The notes under the pieces were generated by a model. The model had not been told where the DNA came from. It did no database searches and saw only the letters and a list, made by a program, of their open reading frames with translations. Below, piece after piece: positions 1 to 12,720 of a stretch of DNA of 64,000 nucleotides (position 1 is the stretch's first letter; each line of letters starts with the position of its first letter). A program made the position numbers and the translations under genes. This DNA comes from Fasciolopsis buskii (taxonomy: Eukaryota; Platyhelminthes; Trematoda; Plagiorchiida; Fasciolidae): NCBI GenBank assembly GCA_008360955.1, contig LUCM01007344.1:322718-386717 (forward strand), given 5' to 3'.

Positions 1-893
1 CCAGATCTGACTTTCCAGTACCTGGATGAGTAACCTCAATGACAAACAAAGTCACATAGATGTCCGCCCCGGTCGCCTCATTTGAGATGAACCATTACAA
101 ATGAACAAAACTATTGCTAACACTACTGAAATGCCGCACAATCCCCAAACCTCCAGAACCCCACAGCTGCAGAACACCATAATCTCCGACACTAAGCAGG
201 GACAACACAGGTCATTCATGACAAGTATATTTAGGGATTGGTTGTAATTCTTACACGTACCCGTTCACTTCCCGTCACCCATTAAAGTCCGCTCCCGGCC
301 GCATAAGTCCAGTGACCATACCTGTGAATTCCATTGTCTCTCCGTCCGCAATTCTTCATATAACTTCGTCCCTTAAATAATTTCATGCAGCATTGAAGGT
401 TGCCCGCTGTTTCACCCTCATCATTATTTTGATTCTTGAATGTTGTTAATTACGATTCTCAACCCACCCCACTTGATATCCACTGTGGTTTTGAATCATC
501 TCCGTCCCGATACCACAGACATATTGGTCTTCATCTTCGCCAAATGACCATCTTTATTTTTGAGGAAACCGGCCAAATGACGACGTCCACCGTTGCTTCT
601 TAGCCAAATTTTGCGGCTGCGATACTCACCTTTGAAGCGTTTAAACATGGATTGCCTCGCAGTGCGCGACTAATGGTTAGCGCCATATAGTTTTGGCGAA
701 GGATTATACAGCATTTATTTAAAAGCTGAAAAACTGGGTTTTATCCCATGGCCTTGCTTGTTATGTTCATGAGAGCACAAACACACTATATGTCCGCGAC
801 TGAATTTTTGTTTTCCTTGTGTCCGCTTTGTGTAAATTTGATCTTGCTTTCCCCGTGCCTCTCGTATGTCGAGAAATGGACACATTATTACCA
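1..893 (+). mobile_element. CR1-like LINE 3' region, copy 1 (cut by window edge)
   Basis: Non-coding 3' region of a LINE. From about 190 it parallels the copy at 9.95-10.65 kb: both share a 'gtcattcatg' block, then 'ctctccgtcc', then 'cgtcccttaaat'-type blocks in the same order. It ends in the 3' motif 'aaatttgatcttg ... cctctcg' at 834-865, followed by an ATT-rich tail to about 893. The same terminal motif closes the elements ending near 4985, 8172, 8822 and 10655, which sets strand and boundary. The short ORFs here overlap each other and show no domain. Family assignment rests on the shared 3' end with copies that carry reverse-transcriptase remains. Confidence 0.6.
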
Positions 894-3639
894 TACACTC
901 AGGCCGTTCTTCTACGATCGATGTACCTCACATTTAATCTCAACATTCCAGCAACATTCAGCAAAAGGTCAAATAACAAAATCCACTGCAACATTTCACA
1001 TCTTACTGCAATGAATCTTTGTGGAAGTCCACGGGGGCAGGCGAACAAGATGATTCGAAGGCCAGACAGAAGGTTTGTTTTCTCGCTCGCCATCCAAACT
1101 AAACTGACTTGCATATTCGCCACACAAAGAATTTTTGACCGCAGTAAATAAAAAAATTAGGAAAAAATTAGGAAATCGCTGGCGCACAATAGGAGCTTAT
1201 TGCATTCATGCTCTTTCCTTGTTTGAAAATGACAACAGAAATGGGCCCAGATTGTTTTGTCTTCCTCCATTCCCAAGGCTTCATTTTGACTAATAATTAT
1301 AACTTTTTATTCAACGATTTCAGTTCCTCTCGCGAAAATCTTGCCTTCTGGGCAAGGCTATGAGGTGAGCAACCACCATTCTTCACACTGGTCACAGCTG
1401 TCCCGAAACGTGTATCGCGTGTGATAGGTTTTCCTGGTTCTCGCAGAACATGAATTTTTCCTCCTCCTTTGGCTTCTCTCTTTTATTGTCCCAGTTTCAC
1501 GCAATTGATCGCCATAGTGCGGTTACCTGGACAAGTTGGATGTAGTCATTGTGAACAAAGTTAAACACTTTGAGCCAGACAGAACCAACACGTACCAGAT
1601 ATGTTGGTCAGCAAGTCAATCCTAGGTGATGCAGTGCCGATCGGCAACCTGAACTCCTTGCACCACTGAAGGCACATCGCTATAAACGTAGATGATGAAA
1701 TAAAAACGTTTACGACAATCATCAGCATTTGTTAACAACGAATAATTAAGACCATACCCAAGGTTTGGTCTCAAAACTAGCACTGTGCATCATCTAGTAA
1801 ACAACTTTCGCATATCGCACCCTAGCAACTCGTTTGGGGTACGAAACAGAACCCCCCGAGCCAATCCATTATTCCGTGACGATACCCAGCTGGCATGTGT
1901 TTCCGTACTTACTCTTTCCAACCGAAAGGACTAACTTGCCTCTGACCCTTAAATGCTATTAATCATTTGTGCTCCTTTTTTAACGTGCTTGAGTAGTCCA
2001 CCTGCCAACTTTTCCAAAGTGATTTTGCCAAAATTTTACCCCTTCGCCAAAAACGGGAACAAAAACGAAATCAAAACATCCGCTGATCAGCCTCTTCTAC
2101 AACGGGCGGTTTTTCGCGGACCGGGAAAATATCCGGTGGTACCGCGCATTTGTAGACCCAAGATTCGCCTCGCTTTCCAATCTCGCATCTTATGGGAGGT
2201 TCAAAAGCATCTCTGCTTGGGACCCGCGTAGCACAATAACCAACGGTGGACCTGGACCTGACCATTTTGCCCTCTCCTGACCAACCGCTGATTAAAAAAC
2301 CACACCTGGAGTTACCTCGAGGTAAATCCAACCGAGAATCTGGCGGCTTAACCCAATCCTCCATGATACGTCTAGTAAGCCATGCGGCTATTTGAAACAG
2401 TCACTCCGGCAGCTTTCTCATTCACTGTTGCCTATAGTTTCAACATCTGGAAGCAAACGTTTCAGTACCCCAAGGATGAAGTTTCACTTCTTTGAACAAC
2501 GTGACTTCCAAATCCACCACTGCTACGGGAATCACGCTGTCTTCCATGTTACCGTACAGGCTACTCCCTAGACAGACCACCGTAATGTCATCTTCTAGGG
2601 CCAACCCCGAGTCACTATTGAAATACTCATATGAGGACTTTTTTGGGGGTCACCGAGACTCTACCGCCCACCTTGGACTCACTTTCCGAAAGTAGAACTG
2701 ATATTCGTTCCCCTGAGCCCAATCCTAATTCGACGAAGACTGGACCGCGCCAACCGAATGCCTTATTGCCCATTACCTCTGTGCCTACCTTCCCCTTAGG
2801 CGTCCCGAATCTCGATTACAAGACAAATACCAACCTACTATAAACACCAAGCCACCTCAAACTCGATCTTCAGAAGCCTATTGCCATATATTTCCTCCAT
2901 TGATGTATCCAAATAACCCGCCAATCACTGGCTTCCGGCGATCCACTTCGAGCCATGTTACTCACTGCCCCTTCCCATAACTGGTACACAAATACTCTCA
3001 CTATCTACGTGGAAAATACATCTCCATTCACTAGCCGTTGGAACGGAAGTGGAACAGTGCCAATTATTCCTTCCACCGGGTCATCTCACCCAGCCCCTTC
3101 AGCTGTCACGCCCCCACCCCTCTTGAGCCTCCGGCTATCCGTGGCTCACCAACCATTCCTTCTGTCAATGCAAACCTTATTCCTACACACTGGCAAACGC
3201 CGCCACGCCTAGCAACCCTCCCACGAGCTGCGTCGCTTTCGGCAATAGTAATTTCTCTCATAACCGTCTTATTGGGGGCCACCGTTCCCCCCAACAGATT
3301 GATCTCTAAGCCCACATTGAAATTTCCTATCTTAACCACGGCAAGGACCAAATTTCGTAATTTTCATCACCGGTGAAATTTATCCCTAACCTTCACAGTC
3401 GATCAAGAAAAATTTTACTGCCACTGTTGCCCATGACGAGTACTTCCCCTGAAGCTGAATGTCGATAGATTACAATACCATAGTCCATTATTTACCGGTG
3501 CACCATTATTCTGACCCGGGTCGACACCCCCTTACTCAAACGATGCAACGCCCTCTCAAATAAGAGAGGACCCAAATGTGAAGCAGAGTGATTCGAAAAA
3601 ACTGATGGAAAGTCAAGTTGATCCCCTCGGTAGTCGTTG
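894..3639. other. unassigned stretch, probably decayed repeat
   Basis: No recognisable gene. Short ORFs occur on both strands without known motifs; those at 2955-3376 are rich in Pro, Ser and Thr and could be the worn 5' part of the LINE whose endonuclease follows, but no sequence match supports that. No convincing exon flanked by good splice sites was seen. Confidence 0.4.
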
Positions 3640-4985
3640 TTCCTACTAACTGCTCGTTCTGTGTTGGGAAAGATGCAATCTCCCCGTCAATTAGCCCTTC
3701 CTCCAAATGACGACCACCTGATAACCGTCGAGTCTTAGCCCAGTGATGGCATTCCAGACGAAGTAATTGCCACCCCTCGATATCAACCATTGAAAAACCG
3801 TCGCCCATCTTAGCATGGCGGTGGCGGCCTCGTGCATGTTCACAATTTAATGCCAACTTCACTGTGCCAAAACCCTTAGTGAAATCGCGCCCAAGGTGCT
3901 GAATTTCTTGGGCTAACATTGGCAGTGAAAGCCTCCTGATGGGATGCTTATATCTCCCACCAGGCCCTTGTCGCAGCAATTTACTATCAATAACTGACGC
4001 AAGTAACTATTCCACCATTTTCCTAGGTCCCAGATTCGTAATGGGAGACCTCAGTGCTTCATGAGCGTGCTGGTCAACCTCTACTGCTACCAAATATTTG
4101 CTAAGTTTTGTTGCTATTACTCAGCTTGGAGGATGGATGCAGCACTTAGCCGACCAGACAAGAAGCAGCAATATCCCAGACCTAATTTTTACGATTGAAT
4201 TAGAGCATGCCCGCACATTCGTCGAAATTAGTTTTTCTGGATGCCATCACCTGCCTGTCGGCTGCACATTCATAACTGCTTTCGAAAGTAGCATCCCATG
4301 TCCAAACTCTAGGCCTTAATTTAGGACAAACTGGAGTCGCCTGAAAACTTTGCTGCAAAATTGCAATTGAAACTCATTCTGCCTAGCAAGTGACGCGGAA
4401 GTGGCAACTGACAAGCTTTATTCACTCTTACACGAATACCTTGGAAGTTTCATGCAGACAAAGACTCACTCGATGCTCACAAAAAAGAACAGCCATGACC
4501 GACTAAGCTGCAATGTCACCGAACTGCAGGAAATCCTCTTGGGACCAAGGACTCTTCTTCGTTTCCGTGTCTGAACCGCCTGTCAGAACAACTGCAAATG
4601 ATGATAGACTGCCGTAGAACAATTCAAGATTGACGTGCTATCAACCAGCCCAACCCACAAGCAGGTTAAGAACCGACCACGCCAGGCTCTCGGCTACTCC
4701 TATCCACCACCTCGCCTGTAATAACATATCTCGGCAGCCCTCAATGAATCGCCGAGGCATTTTTGTCTTGGAAAATTATTTATCTATTTTTGGTTTTTCA
4801 CTTGTATTCTTTTACTTTCCCATTGCTTAGCAGCATCTCATCTCACTTTCCAGTGAGCCTCTGTAATAACTCAAGGTCGCCCCCAGCCCCTTAGCCCTTT
4901 CGATTTCTACTACTTGCAATTCCTGTATATTATCCTTGCATTGTGCATGCCCCTAGCAAATCGATAAATATACATTATTATTATC
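3640..4985 (+). mobile_element. CR1-like LINE, endonuclease-bearing degenerate copy
   Basis: Broken apurinic endonuclease (EN) of a CR1-type LINE read in shifting + frames. A glycine-rich block HGGGGLVHVHN lies near 3816-3848. It is followed by GCLYLPPGP near 3942-3968, the usual 'G.vYRPP' block, and by VMGDLSAS near 4039, where the family has GDFN. ADQTRSSNIPDLIFTIE near 4150-4200 matches the 'PTR..N.LDLvfT' block. The linker toward the reverse transcriptase is visible to about 4560, then the copy jumps to the shared 3' UTR and the tail at 4917-4990, so most of the RT is deleted. The 147-codon open frame on the - strand at 3536-3979 is the antisense of this region. Several stops and frameshifts show it is inactive. 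Confidence 0.65.
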
Positions 4986-5449
4986 ATTATTTGGCAGATT
5001 CTTTGTCTCATCCCTAACAATTGACAGTAATCTTCTAAATTCGTGTCTACCGCGCCTGACCTCGGAAGCATTCTCAAAAGTTTCCTGCCGAAAGAGATAG
5101 TTCCGTTGCTGATAAAAATAAAAATCAACTACCACCCTGGACCGGACTCGTTATCTTCAGCTATCTTCACACTAGGTGGGGGAGAAATTTCAATAATGTT
5201 GGCATAATTATTTGACTTCTCTCTCTATTGCGGTACTTCTTCTTCCCAATGGAAAGCTCCTGTCATGAAGGGCATACAACTTGACCCAACTAATTATGGA
5301 CCGACCACTCATACCCATGTAGCTTCTATAATCACGGAGCGCCTAATTAAATAGCAACTCAATTTTCAGCACCGCTAAACGTGTTTTTCTTCAAAAGAAA
5401 TCCTGCGCTGCGTGTATGAATGATTGCCTAGCTACAATCGCAACGGCTA

Positions 5450-6490
5450 CCAACGCCGAAAAGTCAGCGATGGTCTTCCATTTGGATATGATGAATACCT
5501 TTAATAGAGTATCCCACCTCAGGCAGAAAAACAAGAGCAGATAGTACCGGATCATAGACCATGTACTCTCATGGCTCACGTCGTCCAGGAATAAAGAGGC
5601 ACAAGTAAGTACCTACTCCTCCCTCCCCAGGCCAGCAACTAGTGGCGTTATCCAGGCAGTGCACCAGACCTTTTCTGTTTCTTTTGTACGCAAATGACTT
5701 CTTCAATGGTGTTCGAAACGGTGTTTCTTTCCTATTCGCCGATGGCATCAAAATCGTTTACACATTTCAGCCTGGGGCTCTAGGCATTAATGTCGCTGAA
5801 ATAACCTAAAACCCAGTGTTTGTCAACAATTGGCCACAGAATAGACGGTGAGGTTCTCAGCAGAAAAGGCTGTCTTCTATGCTAAAAAGCCCCTTATCCA
5901 AAAAGAGGCTTAGAAATGGAAGTCCAACCACCTCGATGAGCAAGAACGTTCGGGATTGGGTCTAGACTACTCGTGCAGTCTCAACGTTTCAAGACACGCA
6001 CGTACTGAAGTTACGGAAGCCAATAAGATAGTTGGACGGCTACACAGGACGTTTAAGCTGAACCCGAGTAAACTGAACCTATTCAAAACACACTTCAAAC
6101 CCATTCTGGAATAGCCTTTCTTAATCTTCTTCAGCGTGATATAGTGCGAGTGAAAACGTTCAGCGTGCATTTAAGAAGCGGACAGTAGGCATTTTGTCTA
6201 ATCTCATTTATAAGGAACGACGAACTGTTGGATTTTGAACCTTTGCGACTTCGGCGTGCGAAGGCAAACGTACTATTCCTTAGTAGTCTCAAGAACGGTA
6301 ACAGTCGCATTTCAATCCCTCAGTTCAGAAATCAGACGCCATACTCCTTTCGAAACCGAAGCAAGAACAAGCATCAGAGCGAAACTTTTGTTGTAAAATT
6401 TTCTTTCTTGTGGAATTCATTGTGCCCAACAGTTGCGTCTCCTATCACCGTCTGCCATGACCTTCAAAAAAGAGGTCCGCAGTGTCGACT
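5450..6490 (+). mobile_element. CR1-like LINE reverse transcriptase, degenerate
   Basis: Reverse-transcriptase remnant in shifting + frames. VFHLDMMNTFNRVSH near 5471-5515 is RT motif A ('DFSKAFD.V.H'). FLFLLYANDFF near 5675-5707 and FLFADGIKIVY near 5729-5761 are the motif before, and then at, the catalytic 'FADD', with the second Asp changed to Gly. ANKIVGRLHRTF near 6020 and a worn LINE C-terminus, FSFLWNSLC at 6401-6427 ('vvN.WNSLP' in the family), follow. The 'PHLEY' block between them is interrupted. The changed catalytic site and many stops make it a dead copy. Confidence 0.65.
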
Positions 6491-6779
6491 ACAACAACCC
6501 TTATTCGTACGTACTACACCTATCTCTCAGAAACTCAGGCGTACAAAGTTCGTTTAGGATTTTAGTAATTACTACAATAAGCTCTGTAAAACGTAGATCT
6601 TACTCGACAATACGACGTAATATTATGACCCGTGATAACAGGAGGATTTTGAAATCCACGGCAAGTATTACCGCGGTAAATTTTAACTTCCATGAGCGGG
6701 CAGACCATTAAACCGCCGTAGCTAGAAGAACCACTACAATGGGCTTGAAGGCATTCCGCAGTCAAGGTTTCAGGTCAGT
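6491..6779. other. gap between two LINE copies
   Basis: AT-rich sequence with short overlapping ORFs only. No motif recognised. Confidence 0.3.
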
Positions 6780-8172
6780 CATCTTCAAACTCCATGCTTG
6801 CCCCATCTCGAATATTGCCTGAATATCCTCACGCAAATGCGCGAAGTTGATCAAATCGCAATCGAGAATGTGCAGCGGACGTTCACTAGAATCCCCTTGG
6901 TACTTCACTTAGCCTAAACCACGGGCCAGATGTCAGCTGCTCGGTCTTGAATCGCTATGGCTTCGTCGAGTCAAACTAATTCCAGCGTTTCTCTTTCACG
7001 TTTGAAGTAATAAAATTCACTCTGATACAAACGTCGTACATTACTCTGATAGTCCCCCGTGCCCAAGTTGTAATAGATTCCACTAGTTTAAAATGCTCTT
7101 GACCCGACTATCGATTGGGGCAAAATTCGTCATAGTTGTTTGCAGCAAACAGTGCAACGCACTCCGTAGTTCCCTGCGGTTAATCTCCAATTCATCCCAG
7201 TTCAAAGCCCAGCTGGCAAAATTACTTGATGTCCCACCCTTAGTTAACCTAGCACAAGTTAACGTTGGACTAGATGGGGCCTACGAACATGGGTTAGATT
7301 TCTAGCTTATCACCGAGTCTTCACTGCACTCGTTACCTTTGATTCTCGGACTTCAGCTTCACTCTACTTTACCTCACCTTCTCGCAAATTTACTCAAACA
7401 CATTCTTTGACATCCTCTCTTCTCAACAGTAGATGCTTCCTCGCTGCCGTTGGTATAGCTGACTATCCTTTGGGCAGTTCCCACTGCGGGTTGATCAAAG
7501 TGTCAGAATACTATTGGATGGATCAAAGATTTCACCACGCCGTGACTTTAAACAACCTAAGTCTGTGTACTCCATATTTTGCTTGTCATCTTATAATCCA
7601 TAATGCATTGGAAGTGCTTAATAGACCAGTCTTAGTAACCGAATATCTATAACCACCCTAAAACTGCCACTATATCCCAGGTCTAGTTACCAATGTTTGC
7701 GCAATAAAATATTGCTTTACGGGCCTGCTATTTCCGGTTCAGTAGTCAGAATTACTCCAAGTTGGAACCCAAGCCAGACTACTTCAGTCTTTTATGTTAC
7801 AGATCCTTCATCATTAAGCAAAAACACGGTTACTAATGCTGCTGGAATGGCCCGCACACCTCATCTAATTCCCCACCCTTACTGCCGTCTGAGATCAAAA
7901 ACTGCGACAGTAAAAACTATACCATGGAAGACATTCATGGCTGATTCCACTTCTTACACATACTTTTTCTGCCCCATCGCGCTTTTTCCCCATTGCTCTG
8001 CAGCGCCTGATTTCACTTTCCAGTGAGCTTCTGCAATAACGCAATATTGCTCCCACCCCCTTATCCCATTCAACTTCTATCATTTACATTTCCTGTGCAT
8101 CATCCTTGCAAAGATTTGATCTTGCCGTGCGCATGCCTCTCGCAAATCGAGGAGTATACAGTATTATTATTG
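6780..8172 (+). mobile_element. CR1-like LINE, RT C-terminus plus 3' UTR
   Basis: Begins with PHLEYCLNILTQMREVDQIA near 6802-6861, the conserved 'PHLEY' block after the RT thumb, followed by IENVQRTFTRIPLVLHL. About 1 kb of non-coding 3' UTR follows. The segment 7980-8110 parallels 4820-4935 in the EN-bearing copy ('ctttccagtgag', 'caataac', 'cccttat' in order). It ends with the family motif around 'gcgcatgcctctcgcaaatc' at 8131-8150 and an ATT tail at 8161-8172. It is 5'-truncated and interrupted, as usual for LINE insertions. Confidence 0.65.
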
Positions 8173-8689
8173 ATAATCAAGCGTGCCGCCAGCCGCTTGT
8201 GAATGCAACTGGCAGTCTTGGGAATTTCATATTCTTTCTGTGCAAGACGTTTCGTGAAATCGCATCCTCCAAATAGTTGGGCATAGTATTGACAGGATTC
8301 CTACGTATTCTTCGGCACTTTGTCGACCCTTTATTACACTTAAATGCGGCTATCTTGTGCAGTTCGCATGACGTTGCGTCTGGTTTGACTAACTTCCACC
8401 CAGTTATCATGTTATCCTTGGTCTTCATCTCCTCACCTTAGTTTTTCCATTCATCACCTAATACTCTTCACAGTTGGGGAATCGGGCCATATTTCGTCAT
8501 TCACAATTGAGCCCCGGTCAAGTTTCGCGGCAACAACACGAAATGACTATCAGTCTGTCGCTTACGACCAGTTCAAGTAAACGTCAAATTCTGTGATTCG
8601 GTTTTTTCAGTTTTGACTTTTGATTTACAATCTTGTACTGTACACACTGCTTCGCATAATCTGATTCTTCTTTCCGGTATTCTTCCAGC

Positions 8690-8822
8690 TTAATTCAAGT
8701 TTGCATTCGTTTCCTTTTACATTTCGATTTCTGTTATTCGAGTTTCCTCTTTATCATCCAAATTTGATCCTTCCTTGCGCATGCCTTTCTTAAATCGAAA
8801 GTTATACGCAGTTATTATTAAT
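8690..8822 (+). mobile_element. LINE 3'-end fragment
   Basis: Short 3' terminal fragment of the same LINE family: 'aaatttgatcctt' at 8760-8772, 'gcgcatgcctttct' at 8778-8791, then 'aaatcgaaag' and an ATTATTA tail ending at about 8822. The left boundary is uncertain. It sits head to tail behind the copy ending at 8172. Confidence 0.5.
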
Positions 8823-9699
8823 GGTCTTCTCAAGATCATTTTTCATAGACTCATCTGCCGTTCACTTACTCTGCCACCATAACGGATCCCGGTTCGGGTA
8901 TTACCAGCACCAACTTCTCTTATGCATTCATGCCAAACGAGGACACCTTTGAGTTTTATTTTACCCTTACAACTTACCCATCGTGATCTCAATTCACCTG
9001 CTTGCTCGAATCTGGTAGTCTTTTCCACCAGAGTATCCAGCCCAGTTTAATTTTTTAAAAATTCTCCGTATAACACAGGCGAGCTGAATTGCTTACGCAA
9101 GAAATCAGTCCACATTGGCGGTTTTAAGTTGCACTGGTTAGTGAAAGATAGTCACGGCTTTGAAGATGATCGAGTCATACGTGCAGGTTTGTGCCTAATG
9201 ACAAAATCTGCCTTCCTCCATTTGTTTACTTAATACCACTTTGCTTTTCTCAAAGCCGTACATGCAAAACTATGGAAAGCGACTATATGGGCTCAACCAC
9301 TCCGCTTTCAAGAAAGGCAGGGTTCTACCATGATCAATTTAAACCCAGCATAGAAAGCAAACTTTGGCTGTGAAGAAACGGGCCACTTTTTACAATGGAT
9401 ATGTGCGCTACCACCTCAGAGCTGACAACGCAAAAGGCGAAACGACACACCGCCCTCGTTCGGTAGGTTGCTTTTAGGGGCAATCTGTGGAAGCAGCACA
9501 TCGGACTGTCCACTTATGCCTCACCAGCCTCCGTTCTAGGTTTCAACCTCTCTTGCCTTCCCAAAGCTATTTCTATTTGTTTACTCACCATAACAACAGC
9601 TCTGTTAAATTTCAGACTGCCCCTCTCGCCCTTTCCAGGTTCGCTGATGACCGCAGTGCCTACAGTTACTATGTACGCAACAGACCTTGATGCCGAAAG
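8823..9699. other. unassigned stretch
   Basis: Several 60-70-codon ORFs on both strands, none with a recognised domain. Probably worn repeat or spacer DNA. Confidence 0.35.
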
Positions 9700-10655
9700 C
9701 TCCACTCATCTTATGCGCTGGCTATTTATCCCTGTTAGGAAGCCCCTATTAAGATCTAGTGTTCCAGTAATGTTCCGTTTAAAGCAAAGACAAATTAAAT
9801 CACGCCACTGGTAGTCCTGTGTATCTCTTCTCAGATATACCATTAGGACTGGCCGAAAGACCGTTTTTATTACCACCGGAATGGCGTGAAAATCCCTTCG
9901 CCTAAATTCCAGACATGCATTGCCACAGAACACTATAAACGTTAACATCATAAAGGACAACAACCAAGTCATTCATGGCAGGTGTATTTAATAACCGACT
10001 GTACTTGTTCCATGAACTCATTTTTGTCTCATCACATCTCTCAGTCCAGTCCATTCCAAGCCGCATGAGTTAAATGAACATTCTTGTGGAAACTGTTGTC
10101 TCTCCGTCCACAATTCTTCACAAAATTTCATCCCTTAAATTTACTGGAGCAAATCTGACTGTTTCTCTCTGCTTCATTGTTGCCTCTTTAACGTTGTTAG
10201 CTGCCACTTTCTTATCCACCTCATATCATGTTCAATCTGGTTTTGATTCATCTACATTCTGTTATCACATCCATATTTGTCCTCATCTCCTCAGTTTAAC
10301 TTCTATGTCCGTCATACAACTCTCTCGAGTTTCGAGAAAGCGTGCCATATCGCGGCGTCCGCCATTGTTTACCAGCTAAATTCTCCTGCGATACGAGCCT
10401 TTGATGCATTTCAACATGAATTGAATCGCAGACCCCGACTGATAGTGAGTCCTTTTAAACGATTGTGTGGCTTTAACTTAAAACTGGAAAACTCGTGCCT
10501 TGCATATCAGATTGCGGATTCTGATCGCGGCAGCACACTTCCAAGTATTATGTCTGCCTTTGGTTCTCCGCGTTTTCACTGCGCTAATGTTCTGCAAATT
10601 TGATCATGTCATGCGCATGCCTCTCGGAAATTGAGGAATATACACGTTACCGTTA
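9700..10655 (+). mobile_element. CR1-like LINE 3' region, copy 2
   Basis: Second long copy of the non-coding 3' region seen at 1-893; collinear blocks begin at about 9950 ('caagtcattcatgg') and run through 10110 ('ctctccgtcc') to 10640. The terminal motif 'aaatttgatcatg' at 10596-10608, then 'gcgcatgcctctcgg' at 10613-10627, and a short TTATTA tail close it. The left end before 9950 is uncertain. The 108-codon ORF inside has no domain and is not called a gene. Confidence 0.6.
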
Positions 10656-11039
10656 TTAGTAGAGAACGCTGGAACACAGCAAAAGATGTCGAGGCCTGCT
10701 TTGTTTGCCCGGGCAAACCGCATCATTGAAAAACTAGCCGGATAAAATTCCGCTGCAGTGAAGACTGTTGACTAGACAGACAGCACAGATTGCCTCACCA
10801 GGCTAAGATACTGCCCACCCATGATAATTCAAAGCCCAGTGTGTTTTTTCTCGACTTAACAGACCACCCAAAACCCAGTTTGGTCAGGCTCAGCCATCAT
10901 TACCGTGTTGACAGCGGTTTGCAAAGGACTTTGATGAGTGAGCAATTTGCGCAAGAAGGCCAAAGTCAAAAGACTTCGGTTTCTAAAGCAATGAGCAGGA
11001 TGGGCAGGACGTAGGTCGTAAAGGCGAGTCAAGTGAATT

Positions 11040-12720
11040 TGCAGCTCGCTACTATGGAAAACAAGGAACTGACCGAAATTTCGGGTGCATATACAGCGAC
11101 CGGCTTGCTGATGGGAGTCCCAAAATTTGTTACTACACTTTTGCCCAGGTTCCCGCACTTGCGAGACGCGAGCCTGGTCAACTGCGAAAGTGAAAAGGTA
11201 GACCTGCTACTTGGTTGCCACTTCCCGGAGGCAAAATTGATTGTAGAATAACAAGCCAGTGCTTACCCGGCGCCAGCCGCCGCGCGCACAGTACTAGAGT
11301 GGGCAATATATGGTACTCCGGGTTAAAATGGTTTGGTGAACTACATTCCTACGGTATCCAAAAGTATAGAGGGAGAGTTGAACTGGCTACACGATCAGGA
11401 ATTTTCTGAAGTAGATGATCACCCAAACGGACTGAGAGAAGACCTTATGATATTGAAGGATGTGCAAATGAAATAATAATTCTTCTGGCTCCTTTAGAGA
11501 TGCCACTTCCATGGCGTCCGCATGCCAAACGCACCATGAATAACAGGCCATATGAGCTTCAAAACTTGTTGTAATTGACAGAACAATTTTGTCGTGACCG
11601 ACGGCTGCTGGAACAATACTCCGAGATGATGATGCATTATTAAACTCTTAGATAAGTGGAGGAGGTGGCTATGTTGATAGTAGGGGTGGAAATATGGCAT
11701 TTGTCCTGTGCAGAACCCTATGAACACTGAACCTGGTCGCATAATGTTTGATTGTGGAGCAAATTTCACGGAACGCCACTCAACGGTCCAGCGTTGCAGG
11801 GGCCATTTTGGAGTACATCAAACACCCAGTTCTGCGTCACTTTCGAGCGAGTAAAGTCACGACATATGTTAGTATAATAAAAATGCTCTTTTAGGGTAAG
11901 TTACCGGGCAAAGATATAAATGCGTTGTGTTTCTTGTGGTGGGCTGAGAATGACGGAGGTGAATGGGCAGCGGAGAAGAGGATGACGTTCGACACATTTG
12001 ATGCAGTATTGTTGCCATTTTCCGTTAATTGTGCACTGCAGGAGAAAGCGGCAATACATGGAGTGGTAAATAAGCGGAACATAGTGGGTGGCGTTACCAG
12101 AAGCGTTTGTGTTGACGATTACCTCGGTTCCTTTGGTGATGAGGACATGGCTAAAGAACGTGTGGTTGAGTTGATGGGAATCATAAAGGATGGTGACTTT
12201 CACCTCAGAAGGTGGATTTTCAGCGGTCTCCGGGTCTCGCAAATCAATTTGGCAAGAAAACGAACAGTCAAAACCCGTCGGCTGAATGTGTTTCCCAAGC
12301 CCATCGAACGTACTCTCGGGGTGCAATGTGAAGCCGGAACTGATGAGTACGTTTCCCATTGAATATTCCCAGTTGGCCAGTTACGTGAAGGGGAACCTAT
12401 TATCTGTCCCCAGCCTGTAAGATCCTCTGGAGTTTGTTTCCCTATGGCCGTTTCCAGGAAGTATATTGCTACGACGAATGTGCAATGGCCCTATTGATTC
12501 CGAAGAAAACTTGTCGTGGGAAGAATATCTAACCGATGTTACGAGACTCCGGAGCATAAAATGGCCGCAACGCCTGTTTCCAAACGAAGTACAACCGAAA
12601 GGAGGGTTGCATGCGCATGGCCGATGGAGCAGAAGAGATGGCACTTAGAATGTCAGGATATTACTGTACAAGGCTCGGATTACACTATCGCTACATTGGC
12701 GTCCATAATATAAGAAGTCG
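11040..12720 (+). mobile_element. BEL/Pao LTR retrotransposon pol remnant
   Basis: Pol fragment in three + frames. A Pao-type peptidase (A17-like) block, FPHLRDASLVNCESEKVDLL then GCHFPEA, lies near 11149-11238 ('PHL.D..l......VDLLIG.dvPEA' in the family). It continues as AAARTVLEWAIYGTP near 11281. An RT N-terminal block, MPLPW then EQFCRDRRLLEQYSEM, lies near 11499-11625. An RT block ending in VCVDDYLGSFGDEDMAKERV at 12107-12166 has VDD as its catalytic YVDD equivalent, followed by HLRRW at 12201-12215 and TLGVQ. After it ILLRRMCNGPID then SWEEYLTDV matches the region between RT and RNase H. The stretch 10656-11039 may be worn gag-pol lead-in but shows no zinc knuckle. No LTRs identified. 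Confidence 0.7.

Noticed and set aside
3536..3979. 147-codon open frame on the - strand
   Set aside because: It lies exactly opposite the CR1-like endonuclease blocks read on + (HGGGGLVHVHN, GCLYLPPGP), so it is an antisense shadow.
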